Shown: piece by piece, positions 1 through 8,357 of the stretch
How the letters are laid out: the number at the start of each line of letters is the position of its first letter
Numbering within the stretch: position 1 is the stretch's first letter
Source of the DNA: JACPYM01 sp031423495
GTDB lineage: Bacteria > Acidobacteriota > Blastocatellia > RBC074
Length of the DNA: 64,000 nucleotides
Assembly (NCBI GenBank): GCA_031423495.1
Contig: JANPFP010000194.1
Span: 1 to 64,000 of the forward strand
Direction: 5' to 3'
Made by a program: the position numbers and the translations under genes
Notes under the pieces: model-generated
What the model was told of the DNA's origin: nothing
Database searches by the model: none
Seen by the model: the letters and a program-made list of their open reading frames with translations, nothing else

Positions 1-9
1 CCGCGCAAG

Positions 10-76
10 GCGAAAGGGCGAACGGTTACGACCGCGTCGCCACCGGCTCCGCGACCGTAACCGCCCGCCTTTTCGC
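10..76. repeat. Imperfect fold-back element at window edge
   Basis: Arms at 10-30 and 56-76 are inverted copies of each other with 18 of 21 positions matching and a GC-rich 25-nt spacer. It sits downstream of the epimerase gene that ends at 197, so it could act as a transcription end signal or be a REP-like dispersed element. The rest of 1-196 holds no gene I can support. Confidence 0.6.
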
Positions 77-196
77 ATAGAATTATTCGTGAGGCAACGA
101 ATCGCATTTCAGATGGATTTTTACGTGAGGCAATACGGGCGTACCGCTGCTCCAGCCGAATTTTAACAATAGTTGCCGACGGCTATCGGTTGGTTG

Positions 197-1201
197 TTAT
201 GTGCCAAAGTGCGGCACCGCAGTGCCGTGGGCCGTTTGGCTTTTGGCGCGATGGTAGTCAATCACGCTTTGCAGGATTTGGTCGAGGTTAAAGGTAGGTT
301 GGTAACTTACGAGTTGTTGCAACTTGGCAATGTTCGGCACGCGGCGATGCATGTCTTCGAAGCCCGCTTCATAAGCCTGATCGTAACTCAAAAACTTTAT
401 CTCAGAAGTCGAACCAGCCAGTTCTTTGACGCGCTCGGCCAGTTGCAGAATCGTGACTTCCTGCGCGCTGCCGACGTTATAAACTTCGCCGAGGGCTTGC
501 GGATGTTCGATCAATTTCATGAGCGCGCCGACCACGTCGTTCACGTGCGTGAAGCAGCGCGATTGTTGTCCGTCGCCATAAACTTCGATGGTTTCGTTGC
601 GCAGCGCGCGTTGCACGAAGTTGGGAATCACCATGCCATATTGACCGGTTTGTTTCGGCCCCACGGTGTTGAACAAGCGCACAACGACAGTGGGAACCTG
701 TTTCTCTTTCCAGTAAGCAATCGCCAGAAATTCATCAATTGCTTTAGAGCAGGCATAGCTCCAACGGCCTTTGTTGGTTGCGCCCATCACGAGGTCGTCG
801 GTTTCGCTGAAGGGAATGCTTTTGCTTTTGCCGTAAACCTCAGAGGTCGAAGCGACCAGTACGCGCTTACGTTTTTTGGCGCACTGTTGCAGCACGACTT
901 CAGTGCCGCCGATGTTGGTTTCGATGGTGCGTACGGGGCTTTCGACAATTAGTTTGACGCCGACGGCGGCGGCCAAGTGAAAGACCACGTCGCACAGGTC
1001 TACCAGTTCGGCGGTGAGGCGCTGGTTCATCACCGTGTCTAGGTGATAATGAAAATTCGGTTGCGCTTGCAGGTGCGCGATATTTTCTATCGAACCAGTC
1101 GAAAGATCGTCAATGATATGTACGTCATCGCCGCGTTTCACATACTGTTCAGCCAGATGCGAACCGATAAAACCTGCACCACCAGTAATCAATACTTTCA
1201 T
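197..1201 (-). CDS. NAD-dependent sugar-nucleotide epimerase/dehydratase (extended SDR)
   Basis: 334 aa. The N-terminus has the Rossmann motif GGAGFIGSH (about residues 7-15) and an acidic DDLSTG region that usually binds NAD ribose. A STSEVYG segment and the catalytic YACSK (Y-x3-K) follow near the middle, as in UDP-glucose 4-epimerases, UDP-glucuronate decarboxylases and GDP-mannose dehydratases. The C-terminal half (RLFNTVGPKQ, GDGQQSRCF) binds the nucleotide sugar. The ATG at 1201 is preceded by AAGGA about ten bases upstream. It is the last gene of the polysaccharide locus and probably supplies an activated sugar. The exact substrate cannot be told from the sequence; decarboxylase or 4-epimerase activity are the main options. 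Confidence 0.88.
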   Translation of the reverse strand: MKVLITGGAGFIGSHLAEQYVKRGDDVHIIDDLSTGSIENIAHLQAQPNFHYHLDTVMNQRLTAELVDLCDVVFHLAAAVGVKLIVESPVRTIETNIGGTEVVLQQCAKKRKRVLVASTSEVYGKSKSIPFSETDDLVMGATNKGRWSYACSKAIDEFLAIAYWKEKQVPTVVVRLFNTVGPKQTGQYGMVIPNFVQRALRNETIEVYGDGQQSRCFTHVNDVVGALMKLIEHPQALGEVYNVGSAQEVTILQLAERVKELAGSTSEIKFLSYDQAYEAGFEDMHRRVPNIAKLQQLVSYQPTFNLDQILQSVIDYHRAKSQTAHGTAVPHFGT

Positions 1202-1262
1202 TGCGTAAATATCCTTTTCGTTGTTGTGGAGGTAAGTTGTGGGAGTAAAGAGCGGCTAGGTT

Positions 1263-2300
1263 TCAAGCCTTGCCGCGCGAAAGCGTCTTGAAATCGCTGC
1301 TGGCCCCCCGCTTGAGCAACAGGAAATCCAGCACGCCGCGTAAAAATCCGTAACCGTAACCAATCTGATAGGCGCCGAAGACCAACGGCAGCACGGGAAA
1401 AAAACGCCAGTCGCGCGGACGACGGCACGTCCATAACGTCGCAGATAAATTGGCTATGACATAAGCGCCGACTGCCAGCAGCCACAGCCCGCGTGCCCAT
1501 TGGCTGAACAGCGCCAGCACTGACAGCAGCAACACGCTGCCGACGAAAGCGCCCGGTACGACGTGTCGCCACGAAGCGGGCAGCCGGTGTTTTTGAATGA
1601 CGCGCACTTTCCAATAACCGTATTGCGCGTATTGCTTCCACAACGCTGACAGGGAAGGGCGCGGTTGATACCACGAACGAATGCGCGACGATTGCCAGAT
1701 CGTGCCGCCCGCGCGCGTGAGGCGCAAATTCAATTCATCGTCCTGATTGCGTACCAACTCTTCGTCGAACAATCCAATATCAATCAATGTCTGTCGCCGC
1801 CAACTGCCGTAAATCACCGTGTCCACCGAGCCGTCGTAATCAACGTCGCGTGAACGCGCGCCGCCTGCCGAAAAAGGCGAATGAAAGCCCAGCGCAATCG
1901 CTTCCTGCCAGAAGCCTGAGGCTTTCGTACGCCACGCGCCGCCCGCATTGACCGCGCCGGTTTCCTGCAACACGGCGACACACTGACGAATATAGTCTTT
2001 GGCGTATTCGGTATGCGCATCGAGCCGCACGATGTAATCGCCCGTCGCCAGCTTGATCGCCTGATTGAGTCCGGTCGGCACGATGCGACTCGGATTGTCA
2101 ACGCAACGAATCTTGGCATCGCGCGCGTGATAGGTCTGCAATACGTCGCGCGTGCCGTCGTCGCTCATTCCGTCGGCGACGATGATTTCCAACAATTCGT
2201 GCGGATAATCGCCCGCCAACACCGAATCAAGGCACGCGCCGATAGAGCCGCGTTCGTTGCGGCAGGGAATGATGACAGAAACAGTGGGAAGAGAATTCAT
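1263..2300 (-). CDS. Glycosyltransferase family 2, membrane-anchored
   Basis: 345 aa. The GT-A domain opens with VSVIIPCRNERGSIG and has a DGMSDDGTRD nucleotide-binding segment and a later RLDAHTEY acidic motif (DxD-like). QDDELNLRL is the usual acceptor/base region. After about residue 240 there are two or three hydrophobic helices, as in ExoA-type polysaccharide glycosyltransferases that work at the inner face of the cytoplasmic membrane. The gap to the upstream acetyltransferase gene is only six bases, so the two are probably co-transcribed. Donor and acceptor sugars are unknown. Confidence 0.88.
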   Translation of the reverse strand: MNSLPTVSVIIPCRNERGSIGACLDSVLAGDYPHELLEIIVADGMSDDGTRDVLQTYHARDAKIRCVDNPSRIVPTGLNQAIKLATGDYIVRLDAHTEYAKDYIRQCVAVLQETGAVNAGGAWRTKASGFWQEAIALGFHSPFSAGGARSRDVDYDGSVDTVIYGSWRRQTLIDIGLFDEELVRNQDDELNLRLTRAGGTIWQSSRIRSWYQPRPSLSALWKQYAQYGYWKVRVIQKHRLPASWRHVVPGAFVGSVLLLSVLALFSQWARGLWLLAVGAYVIANLSATLWTCRRPRDWRFFPVLPLVFGAYQIGYGYGFLRGVLDFLLLKRGASSDFKTLSRGKA

Positions 2301-2306
2301 CGTCCG

Positions 2307-2966
2307 TTAATTCAGCGGCTTGCGCATATTGCCGCGCCAGCTTCCGGCTTTTTCGACACGCAACCAGCCCAGCGATTCATAGAAAGGAATCGCGCGGTCG
2401 TTGTCAGTGTCTACGTCAAGGAACATTTCGGTGAAACCGCTTTGCCGCGCATGGCTTTCGGCAGCCGCCATCAACTTTTTGCCTAAGCCTAACCCTTGAA
2501 AACTTTCGTTCACGGCAATCGTCAAGATTTTATAGGGCTTGGGCGATGGAGCTTTGGGCGTAGTCGCCGATGAAGGGGCTGGCGCTTTTCGTCGTCGCCA
2601 GCGTTCACTCACCATCTTGCTTAACCGTTCGCGCATAAACGGATTAAAGAAGACATTGAAGACGAGTTGCGGACGCCGCAAGACCTGTCGCACAAAGAAC
2701 GCGCGCTGTTCGCTGAAGAACTGGGAAGCGGACTTGCAAAAAACGCCGGACAGGCAAAAGCCTGCCAAATGGTTGTCGCAAAAAACGGCCACGCCTTGCA
2801 TCGGCGGCGGCTCCGCCAGCCACCACTCGTAATATTGCTCAATCGTCGCCGTACCCATCACCGCCAATGAAGTTTCAGCAAAGGCGGCCAGATGCAATTT
2901 CGCCACGTCCGGCAAGTCCGTCGCCGTCAATGCACGTACTGTAACGTCTTGCCCTGCCTTACGCAT
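2307..2966 (-). CDS. GNAT-family N-acetyltransferase
   Basis: 219 aa. It begins with VTVRALTATDLPDVAKLH, a usual GNAT N-terminus, and carries the acetyl-CoA pyrophosphate loop NESFQGLGLGKKL (Q-x-x-G-x-G) near residue 155, followed by the motif-B strand EMFLDVDTDNDRAIPFYESLGW. The middle has a Pro/Ala/Lys-rich insert. It lies three bases from the next gene upstream and within the glycan locus, so an amino-sugar or peptide-like substituent is a plausible substrate; that is inference. Confidence 0.8.
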   Translation of the reverse strand: MRKAGQDVTVRALTATDLPDVAKLHLAAFAETSLAVMGTATIEQYYEWWLAEPPPMQGVAVFCDNHLAGFCLSGVFCKSASQFFSEQRAFFVRQVLRRPQLVFNVFFNPFMRERLSKMVSERWRRRKAPAPSSATTPKAPSPKPYKILTIAVNESFQGLGLGKKLMAAAESHARQSGFTEMFLDVDTDNDRAIPFYESLGWLRVEKAGSWRGNMRKPLN

Positions 2967-2969
2967 AAG

Positions 2970-3860
2970 TTAATCCGGTAAAGAGAAACGGCATACGCCT
3001 GCAAAGGTTTGCCAGCGATGATTACCCGCGAATTTATCAGCCGCGCGTGCAATAACGCGGCAGGTAAACGAATTTAATAACCAACGATAACGCGGCGCGA
3101 ATACCGTACGTTGCCGCACGGGTTCTTTTTCGTAACCTACACTGAGCTTGAATTTTTCGAGCGAGTCCATCGCATAAAGCGGCTCCCAGCCATAACACAC
3201 CGTAGTTATTCCTGGACGCGAAAGGAAATCGCGCGTTGCTGAAAAAATCAGTGCCTTGTTAGATTGAAATTTAAGGTACTCGTTGGCCGAACGTTGCATC
3301 TGCACATGAAACCAGTCTTCGATGCGTTGTGCGATTAAAAAGGCCGCCAGTTGGTTTTCGACGAAAGCTCCCCAGCATTCATAGGTAGGGTTTTCTTCCA
3401 TTTTGCTTCCGTAATTCAGTGTGCCTGATTCGATGCCCAGGCGGTCTAGCGTATCGTCGTTAGCTTGTTTGCCTAACTCATTTAATTCAGCAAAGGTAAT
3501 GCGGCGAATTTCGCAACTCTTTAATCCTTTTCTGAATTTGTTTCTTTCTGAGCTACTGAATATCTCCAGGTCATAAGGAGCGTGACGTACCCAATTAAAG
3601 CTTGTGCGGCCTGAGCCATCCATTGGGCTCAAATACCTCACGGCGATGGCAGATGGCGCGGCGGCGAACACGCCCGCGATCTCTTCGTCGGTCGGAGTAA
3701 TTAAACGATGCGGAGGAAAAGCATAATAAATCCGGTTTTGCCCATAAGCGTTGTACCACCAGTTTTGTTTCGTCTCGTGAATGCGGCGACCTTGCGAACG
3801 CAGGAATTCGACGGCAGCTTCGGCGGAATATATCTCAGGTGAAAGGGTCTGTAGGTTCAT
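2970..3860 (-). CDS. FemAB/GNAT-like acyltransferase, putative
   Basis: 296 aa, no signal peptide. The segment ERNKFRKGLKSCEIRRITFAE and the later FHVQMQRSANEYLKFQSNKAL resemble the second GNAT-like fold of FemAB-type aminoacyltransferases, which attach amino acids or acyl groups to glycans or peptidoglycan. No catalytic residue can be fixed by eye. It overlaps the CapK-like gene upstream by four bases (ATGA) and is followed by a GNAT gene, so the three may form an activation-and-transfer set. The family call is tentative; a lone GNAT-like protein of unknown function is the alternative. Confidence 0.55.
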   Translation of the reverse strand: MNLQTLSPEIYSAEAAVEFLRSQGRRIHETKQNWWYNAYGQNRIYYAFPPHRLITPTDEEIAGVFAAAPSAIAVRYLSPMDGSGRTSFNWVRHAPYDLEIFSSSERNKFRKGLKSCEIRRITFAELNELGKQANDDTLDRLGIESGTLNYGSKMEENPTYECWGAFVENQLAAFLIAQRIEDWFHVQMQRSANEYLKFQSNKALIFSATRDFLSRPGITTVCYGWEPLYAMDSLEKFKLSVGYEKEPVRQRTVFAPRYRWLLNSFTCRVIARAADKFAGNHRWQTFAGVCRFSLPD

Positions 3861-5302
3861 AGTTTTTTTGGCACCATTTTTTTGGCCGGCAGAGCTACGG
3901 CGTTGCGCTTTTCGTCGGGCGAAAGCTGGCAGATCACCGCGCGAAACTTGCCGCTCGGCCCCCGTGGAATTTCAGTGACGGCTTCGAGCGTTACTTCGAC
4001 TGCGCCCATCCGCGCTTGCACGCGCTCGATAATCGAAGCCGCCGCCGTTTGATCGAAGCCTTCGCTCGGCACATAACGCACTGTCACGCGATCAATTTGC
4101 TCTTGAATGATCTGCGCTTCGCGCACCGGCAGTTGGGCTTTGAATACGGGATCGAGCCGACCGATGCGGCGTCCGTCGGGTGTATACAAAACATCGTCAA
4201 TGCGGCCTTCGAGTTTTGCCATCAGCGGCAAGCTGCGTCCGCAGCCACAGCGTTCGTGGTTGTTTGCTAAAGCCGCGCGGTCGCCTACGCGATAACGAAT
4301 CAGCGGCATGTCTAGATTCGCCAAACCGGTGCAAATTAAATCGCCGCTTTCGCCCGCCGGCACAGGTTCGTCGCCGATGACGATTTCGAGCCAACCGGCT
4401 TCCGGCCACAAATGTAGTTGGCGATGTTCGCATTCGCTGGCTGCCGCTACGGTTTCTGACATGCCGTAAGTCTCACGCACCGGACAATGAAACGCGGCTT
4501 CGATGGTTTCGCGTTGATAGTCGAACACCGGCTCGGCGTTCGTGATGACGACCTTGAAACGCAAGTCGTCGCGTCCGGTGTGCAGCGCGACTTCGGCCAG
4601 CGCGAAAAGGGACGACGTATAGCCCAACAGATATTGCACGTCATATTTTTTCAGCGCGTCGAAATAATAGGGAATCAAATCGGGCGCGAGATGATAAGAC
4701 GAGCAATACAACTGATTCATGCCTGCGTTCCAAACCCAAAACGGCGGATTTCTTTGCTGGGCAGGGGTAATGAGTTGTCCGCCGATGATCGCCCAGCGGT
4801 CGTGGCGGCTCACGCCGTACCAGCGCCGCCAGCGCGCTTCAAACAACGCGTACCATTCCTGCACCGACTCTTTCGTGTACCACAGATCAAGCGACTTGCC
4901 GGTCGTACCGCTCGTGTGATCGTGAAACATCTTTGCCTTGTCGCAATCGTCCGCGACGAAATCGGCGTTGTATTGCCGCAGCATTTCTTTTTCGAGAATC
5001 GGCCAATTGCTCAACACTTCCCACGAAGAGTCATCACCGCTGCGTCGGCGTCCTCCCCACTGATTGGCATAAAACGGAACTTGCGTCGCGGCGCGATGCA
5101 AGAGGCGCGCGAGTCGTTCTTGCTGCCAATGCTGCCATTGTTCAGCCGACCAATGTTCACGCTCCAACGCGGCTTCAACTAATTGGTCAGTGCGTTTGCC
5201 ATAACGCCACTGCTGTAACTGATAGCCGCGCGCGCTCGCCATCCACGAACGCGCGAATTGCGGCAGCCGATGATAAAAATTGAGCTTCCAGTCTGAACTC
5301 AT
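3857..5302 (-). CDS. CapK/PaaK-like adenylate-forming enzyme
   Basis: 481 aa from the ATG at 5302; a TTG three codons earlier is less likely. The phosphate-binding loop HTSGTTGKSLDLWYT (about residue 130) and the ETYGMSET segment are typical of phenylacetate-CoA ligase relatives. LIRYRVGDRA follows, with the C-terminal lid near EIPRGPSGKFRAV. CapK-like members in capsule loci are thought to activate acyl groups by adenylation; the substrate here is not known. A cysteine pair HERCGCGRSLP before the lid is common in the family. Its stop overlaps the start of the FemAB-like gene, which suggests the activated group is passed to one of the two transferases downstream. Confidence 0.82.
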   Translation of the reverse strand: MSSDWKLNFYHRLPQFARSWMASARGYQLQQWRYGKRTDQLVEAALEREHWSAEQWQHWQQERLARLLHRAATQVPFYANQWGGRRRSGDDSSWEVLSNWPILEKEMLRQYNADFVADDCDKAKMFHDHTSGTTGKSLDLWYTKESVQEWYALFEARWRRWYGVSRHDRWAIIGGQLITPAQQRNPPFWVWNAGMNQLYCSSYHLAPDLIPYYFDALKKYDVQYLLGYTSSLFALAEVALHTGRDDLRFKVVITNAEPVFDYQRETIEAAFHCPVRETYGMSETVAAASECEHRQLHLWPEAGWLEIVIGDEPVPAGESGDLICTGLANLDMPLIRYRVGDRAALANNHERCGCGRSLPLMAKLEGRIDDVLYTPDGRRIGRLDPVFKAQLPVREAQIIQEQIDRVTVRYVPSEGFDQTAAASIIERVQARMGAVEVTLEAVTEIPRGPSGKFRAVICQLSPDEKRNAVALPAKKMVPKKL

Positions 5303-5319
5303 AGGGTGCAACGCGCAGC

Positions 5320-5434
5320 GTGTCCGTAGCCCGACCGTTAGAGAGGGCTACCTCAAGGATGTTTTGATTGGGTTCGGTGACGCGGTTGCGTCCAATGCCG
5401 AGGTAGCCCTCTCTAACGGTCGGGCTACGGACAC
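5320..5434. repeat. Perfect 35-bp inverted repeat (fold-back element)
   Basis: Arms 5320-5354 and 5400-5434 are perfect reverse complements, 35 bp each, with a 45-nt spacer. The element lies at the 3' end of the asparagine-synthase-like gene: its left arm contains that gene's TAG stop (5348-5350) and its right arm encodes part of the protein tail. This points to insertion of a REP/MITE-like unit, or to growth of a palindrome, at the gene end. It may also act as a transcription attenuator before the CapK-like gene. Confidence 0.85.
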
Positions 5435-7297
5435 GGCTTTGGCGAAATAGCTTTGATGCCACACCGACACCATCACCAGTTGCCTAATCAGCGCGTCGTG
5501 TTGCGGAGCGCCCGCCAAAAACTCTTTCACTATGGTTTGCAGTCGCGCTTTCACGAACGGCCCTGAAACAATCGGTTCGGTATGCGGCAACTGTTCGACG
5601 CATTCGCGCAAGGCGGGAATCGTGCGGAAGTACTTAGCCCACGGCACGCCGAAGCCCCACTTGCGTCCGGTGCGAATGTCGTCGGGCAAGCGGTCGCCGA
5701 GTCCGTTGCGCAATAAATGTTTGCTCGCGCGTGATGAAAGCAATTGAGTAGAAGGCAGCGCCGCCAGCCCTTCGACTAAACGGTAATCGAGAAACGGTAC
5801 GCGGCATTCAATCGAAGCGCCCATCGTCATACGGTCGTTGCGATCCAGAATCGAACTCAGAAAAGCATGCTGGTCGCTATACATCGCCTGTCGAATCAAC
5901 TCATTGGGATAAAGCTGTTGCGCTTCGCTGAGAATGCTTTCGCGGAAGGCGAACGCGCCGCGCGCTTGTGGTTCAAGCAAGTCCAATTCGTGCGGCAACA
6001 TTTCGCAACTGTTGAACAAGACGAAACGATCAAGCCGTCCGAGTTGCAAGAAGCGTCCCAACTTGCGCAAACGCGCAGGCAGCGCATTCAACGAAGTCAT
6101 ACGACTCAGGAATGGACGCGCGGCAGCGAGCAAAGCCGGATGTTGCAATGGCTGGTAACGCACGTAACCGCCCAGCGTTTCGTCTGCGCCTTCGCCTGAA
6201 AGCAACACGGTGACTTTGGGTTTGGCGTATTCCGAAATCGCCCACAGATATAAATCATTGCCGTGTACCAGCGGTTCATCGTTCAGCCACGAAGCCGCTT
6301 GCATACGGCCTAACAGATCGTCTTCTTTGACAAAGAGTTCGTGATAATTGAGTTGCCACTTGTCGGCGAGTTGTTTCGCTAACGGCCCTTCGTCGTAACC
6401 GGCTTCGGCAAAACGAACCGTAAAAGTATTGATGCCCGCACCCGCTTGCACGGCGAGCGAAGCCGCGACGCTGCTCGAATCCAAACCGCCGCTCAACAGC
6501 ACGCCGATGGGTACGTCGCTGATGCGGCGCACGTTGACCGCGCTGTCAAAAGTTTCGCGGAACCAGCCCACCGCGTCATTCACGACCTCGCTGCGTTTGG
6601 CTTGCGCGCGTTCGCTCAGATTCCACCAGCGTTTGATTTCAGTCTTACCGTTTTGCCACGTCAGGTGATGGCCGGGCAGCAATCGTTCGACATTGACGAA
6701 CGGCGTGCGCTCACCCGCTACATAACGAAAGCACAACAACTCTTCCCACGTAGACGAATCGAAAGCAGCCGGTACGCCAGCGGCAAACAACGTTTTGGGT
6801 TCCGAACCGAAATAAAGCCCTTTGGCCTCTCCTTTTAGATGATGACTGAAGTAGAGCGGCTTCACGCCCATGCGGTCGCGCGCGAGAAAGAGTTTGCGTT
6901 CAACCGTATCCCAAATCGCCAGCGCGAACATGCCGTTCAAACGATGCAACATCGCCGCACCTTCTTCGATGTAAAGATAAAGCAGCGTTTCGGTGTCTGA
7001 GTTCGAGCGGAACCGATAGCCGCGCGCTTCGAGCGCCGGACGCAATTCGCGGTGGTTATAAACTTCGCCGTTATAAGCAATCCAATAGCGTTCGTCATGA
7101 GACGCCATCGGCATGTGTCCGCGCGGCGAAAGGTCTTGAATCGCCAGCCGCCGCGAACCCAGCGCGATGCCGGGCGCAAGATAAAGCCCCGCGTCATCCG
7201 GCCCGCGATAGCTCATTACATCGCGCATCGCGGTCAGTTTCTGTTCGTCAGGTTGTCGGGTCGCGTCGTGAAAGACGACGCCGCAAATTCCGCACAT
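5348..7297 (-). CDS. Asparagine synthase-like glutamine amidotransferase
   Basis: 649 aa from the ATG at 7297. That start leaves Cys2 (MCGICG) as the N-terminal nucleophile required in class II amidotransferases, so the earlier start at 7411 is rejected. The glutaminase domain contains YRGPDDAG and AYNGEVYNHREL. The synthetase domain contains the pyrophosphate loop SGGLDSSSVA and LLSGEGADETLGGY. In polysaccharide loci such proteins are thought to amidate sugar carboxylates rather than to make free asparagine. The last 28 or so residues are encoded by the fold-back repeat at 5320-5434 and are probably not native. The start is four bases from the stop of the glycosyltransferase upstream. Confidence 0.92.
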   Translation of the reverse strand: MCGICGVVFHDATRQPDEQKLTAMRDVMSYRGPDDAGLYLAPGIALGSRRLAIQDLSPRGHMPMASHDERYWIAYNGEVYNHRELRPALEARGYRFRSNSDTETLLYLYIEEGAAMLHRLNGMFALAIWDTVERKLFLARDRMGVKPLYFSHHLKGEAKGLYFGSEPKTLFAAGVPAAFDSSTWEELLCFRYVAGERTPFVNVERLLPGHHLTWQNGKTEIKRWWNLSERAQAKRSEVVNDAVGWFRETFDSAVNVRRISDVPIGVLLSGGLDSSSVAASLAVQAGAGINTFTVRFAEAGYDEGPLAKQLADKWQLNYHELFVKEDDLLGRMQAASWLNDEPLVHGNDLYLWAISEYAKPKVTVLLSGEGADETLGGYVRYQPLQHPALLAAARPFLSRMTSLNALPARLRKLGRFLQLGRLDRFVLFNSCEMLPHELDLLEPQARGAFAFRESILSEAQQLYPNELIRQAMYSDQHAFLSSILDRNDRMTMGASIECRVPFLDYRLVEGLAALPSTQLLSSRASKHLLRNGLGDRLPDDIRTGRKWGFGVPWAKYFRTIPALRECVEQLPHTEPIVSGPFVKARLQTIVKEFLAGAPQHDALIRQLVMVSVWHQSYFAKAVSVARPLERATSALDATASPNPIKTSLR

Positions 7298-7301
7298 AAA
7301 T

Positions 7302-8357
7302 TCAAAGTTCGCTGAAAAGCGTTTCCCACTGTTGCCGCACCACTTCCCACGCCGACTTTTCAGCGAGTCGGCGTCCGTTGGTTGAAAGCCTCGCCGCGAG
7401 GTTGGGTTCATTCAGCAAGCGCAAGATGGCGGCGACCATCGCGTCGTCGTCATCGCTTTTGACCAGCAAGCCGATTTCGCCGTCGGTGAGCAGGTCGGGG
7501 ATGCCGCCTACGTTGGTGGCGACGACGGGCAGGCCAAAGGCGCAAGCCTCGACGACGGCGACCGGCATGTTGTCTATGCGATTGGTGTTGATGAATACGT
7601 CACACGCGGCGGCGAGCTGTTGCTTTTGTTCGGTCTGAATGAAGCCGGGCAGCTCAAGCGCATCGCGTATGCCCAACGCTTCCGCCAGTCGTTCGCATTC
7701 GTTTTGCAATCCCTTGTCCTGTCCCGCCATCACCAACGTCGCTTGCGGATGATGTTGCCGTAACTTTGCCAACACGCGCACTGCCATTTGCGGATTCCAC
7801 ACCGGATGAAACGAACGCATCCAGAATAAGCGCGGCGCGAGTTTGGTACGCAAACGGAAAGGATAATTTGATAGTTCGATCAGGTTCGGAATGACGTGCG
7901 CCGCAAAGCCTTGTAGCGTTGCGGCGCGCGCCAGATAAGCCGAAGGCGCGACGATGCGCGTCGCACGTTGCAATACGCGACGCGTCCAGTTGGGGAAGCG
8001 CGCTTGAAATTCAGGGAAGGCTCCGCCGTGCAAGGTCATGACGATGGGTTGTCGCTGGCGCTTACCGATCCAACTGGCGAGGTCTTCTACGATAAAGCTG
8101 GGGCCGCCGAATACCTGCAACATCATTACTTCGTCATCAACCTCAGAAGAGCGGTTAGGAGTGAGCAGCGTCGTCACGATGTCGAGCAGTCGCACATAAC
8201 GATTGGGATGCGCTGACACCGAACTGACTGAATAGCCGGCTTCGGTGAAACGATCGGCGAGGACTTCGCCTTGCGTCGTGACCTGTCCCGGATTGCGTCC
8301 GATCATCGGGCCGACAAAACGTAGGTGCGGATGTGGCATCTCTCTATTCGTCTTCAT
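7302..8357 (-). CDS. Glycosyltransferase family 4 (GT-B)
   Basis: 351 aa. The N-terminal half has FVGPMIGRNPGQVTTQGEVLADRF, the acceptor-side Rossmann domain. The C-terminal half has the GT4 nucleotide-sugar signature: PGFIQTEQKQQLAAACDVFINTN, then the E-x7-E type VVEACAFGLPVVATNVGGIPDLL. It is cytosolic and likely transfers a sugar onto a lipid-linked intermediate. Its first codons overlap the end of the O-antigen ligase-like gene by 14 bp, so translation is probably coupled. Sugar specificity cannot be told. Confidence 0.9.
   Translation of the reverse strand: MKTNREMPHPHLRFVGPMIGRNPGQVTTQGEVLADRFTEAGYSVSSVSAHPNRYVRLLDIVTTLLTPNRSSEVDDEVMMLQVFGGPSFIVEDLASWIGKRQRQPIVMTLHGGAFPEFQARFPNWTRRVLQRATRIVAPSAYLARAATLQGFAAHVIPNLIELSNYPFRLRTKLAPRLFWMRSFHPVWNPQMAVRVLAKLRQHHPQATLVMAGQDKGLQNECERLAEALGIRDALELPGFIQTEQKQQLAAACDVFINTNRIDNMPVAVVEACAFGLPVVATNVGGIPDLLTDGEIGLLVKSDDDDAMVAAILRLLNEPNLAARLSTNGRRLAEKSAWEVVRQQWETLFSEL

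Noticed and set aside
7298..7411. Upstream start for the first asparagine-synthase-like gene
   Set aside because: It would bury the Cys nucleophile behind 38 residues and overlap the upstream gene by 110 bp.
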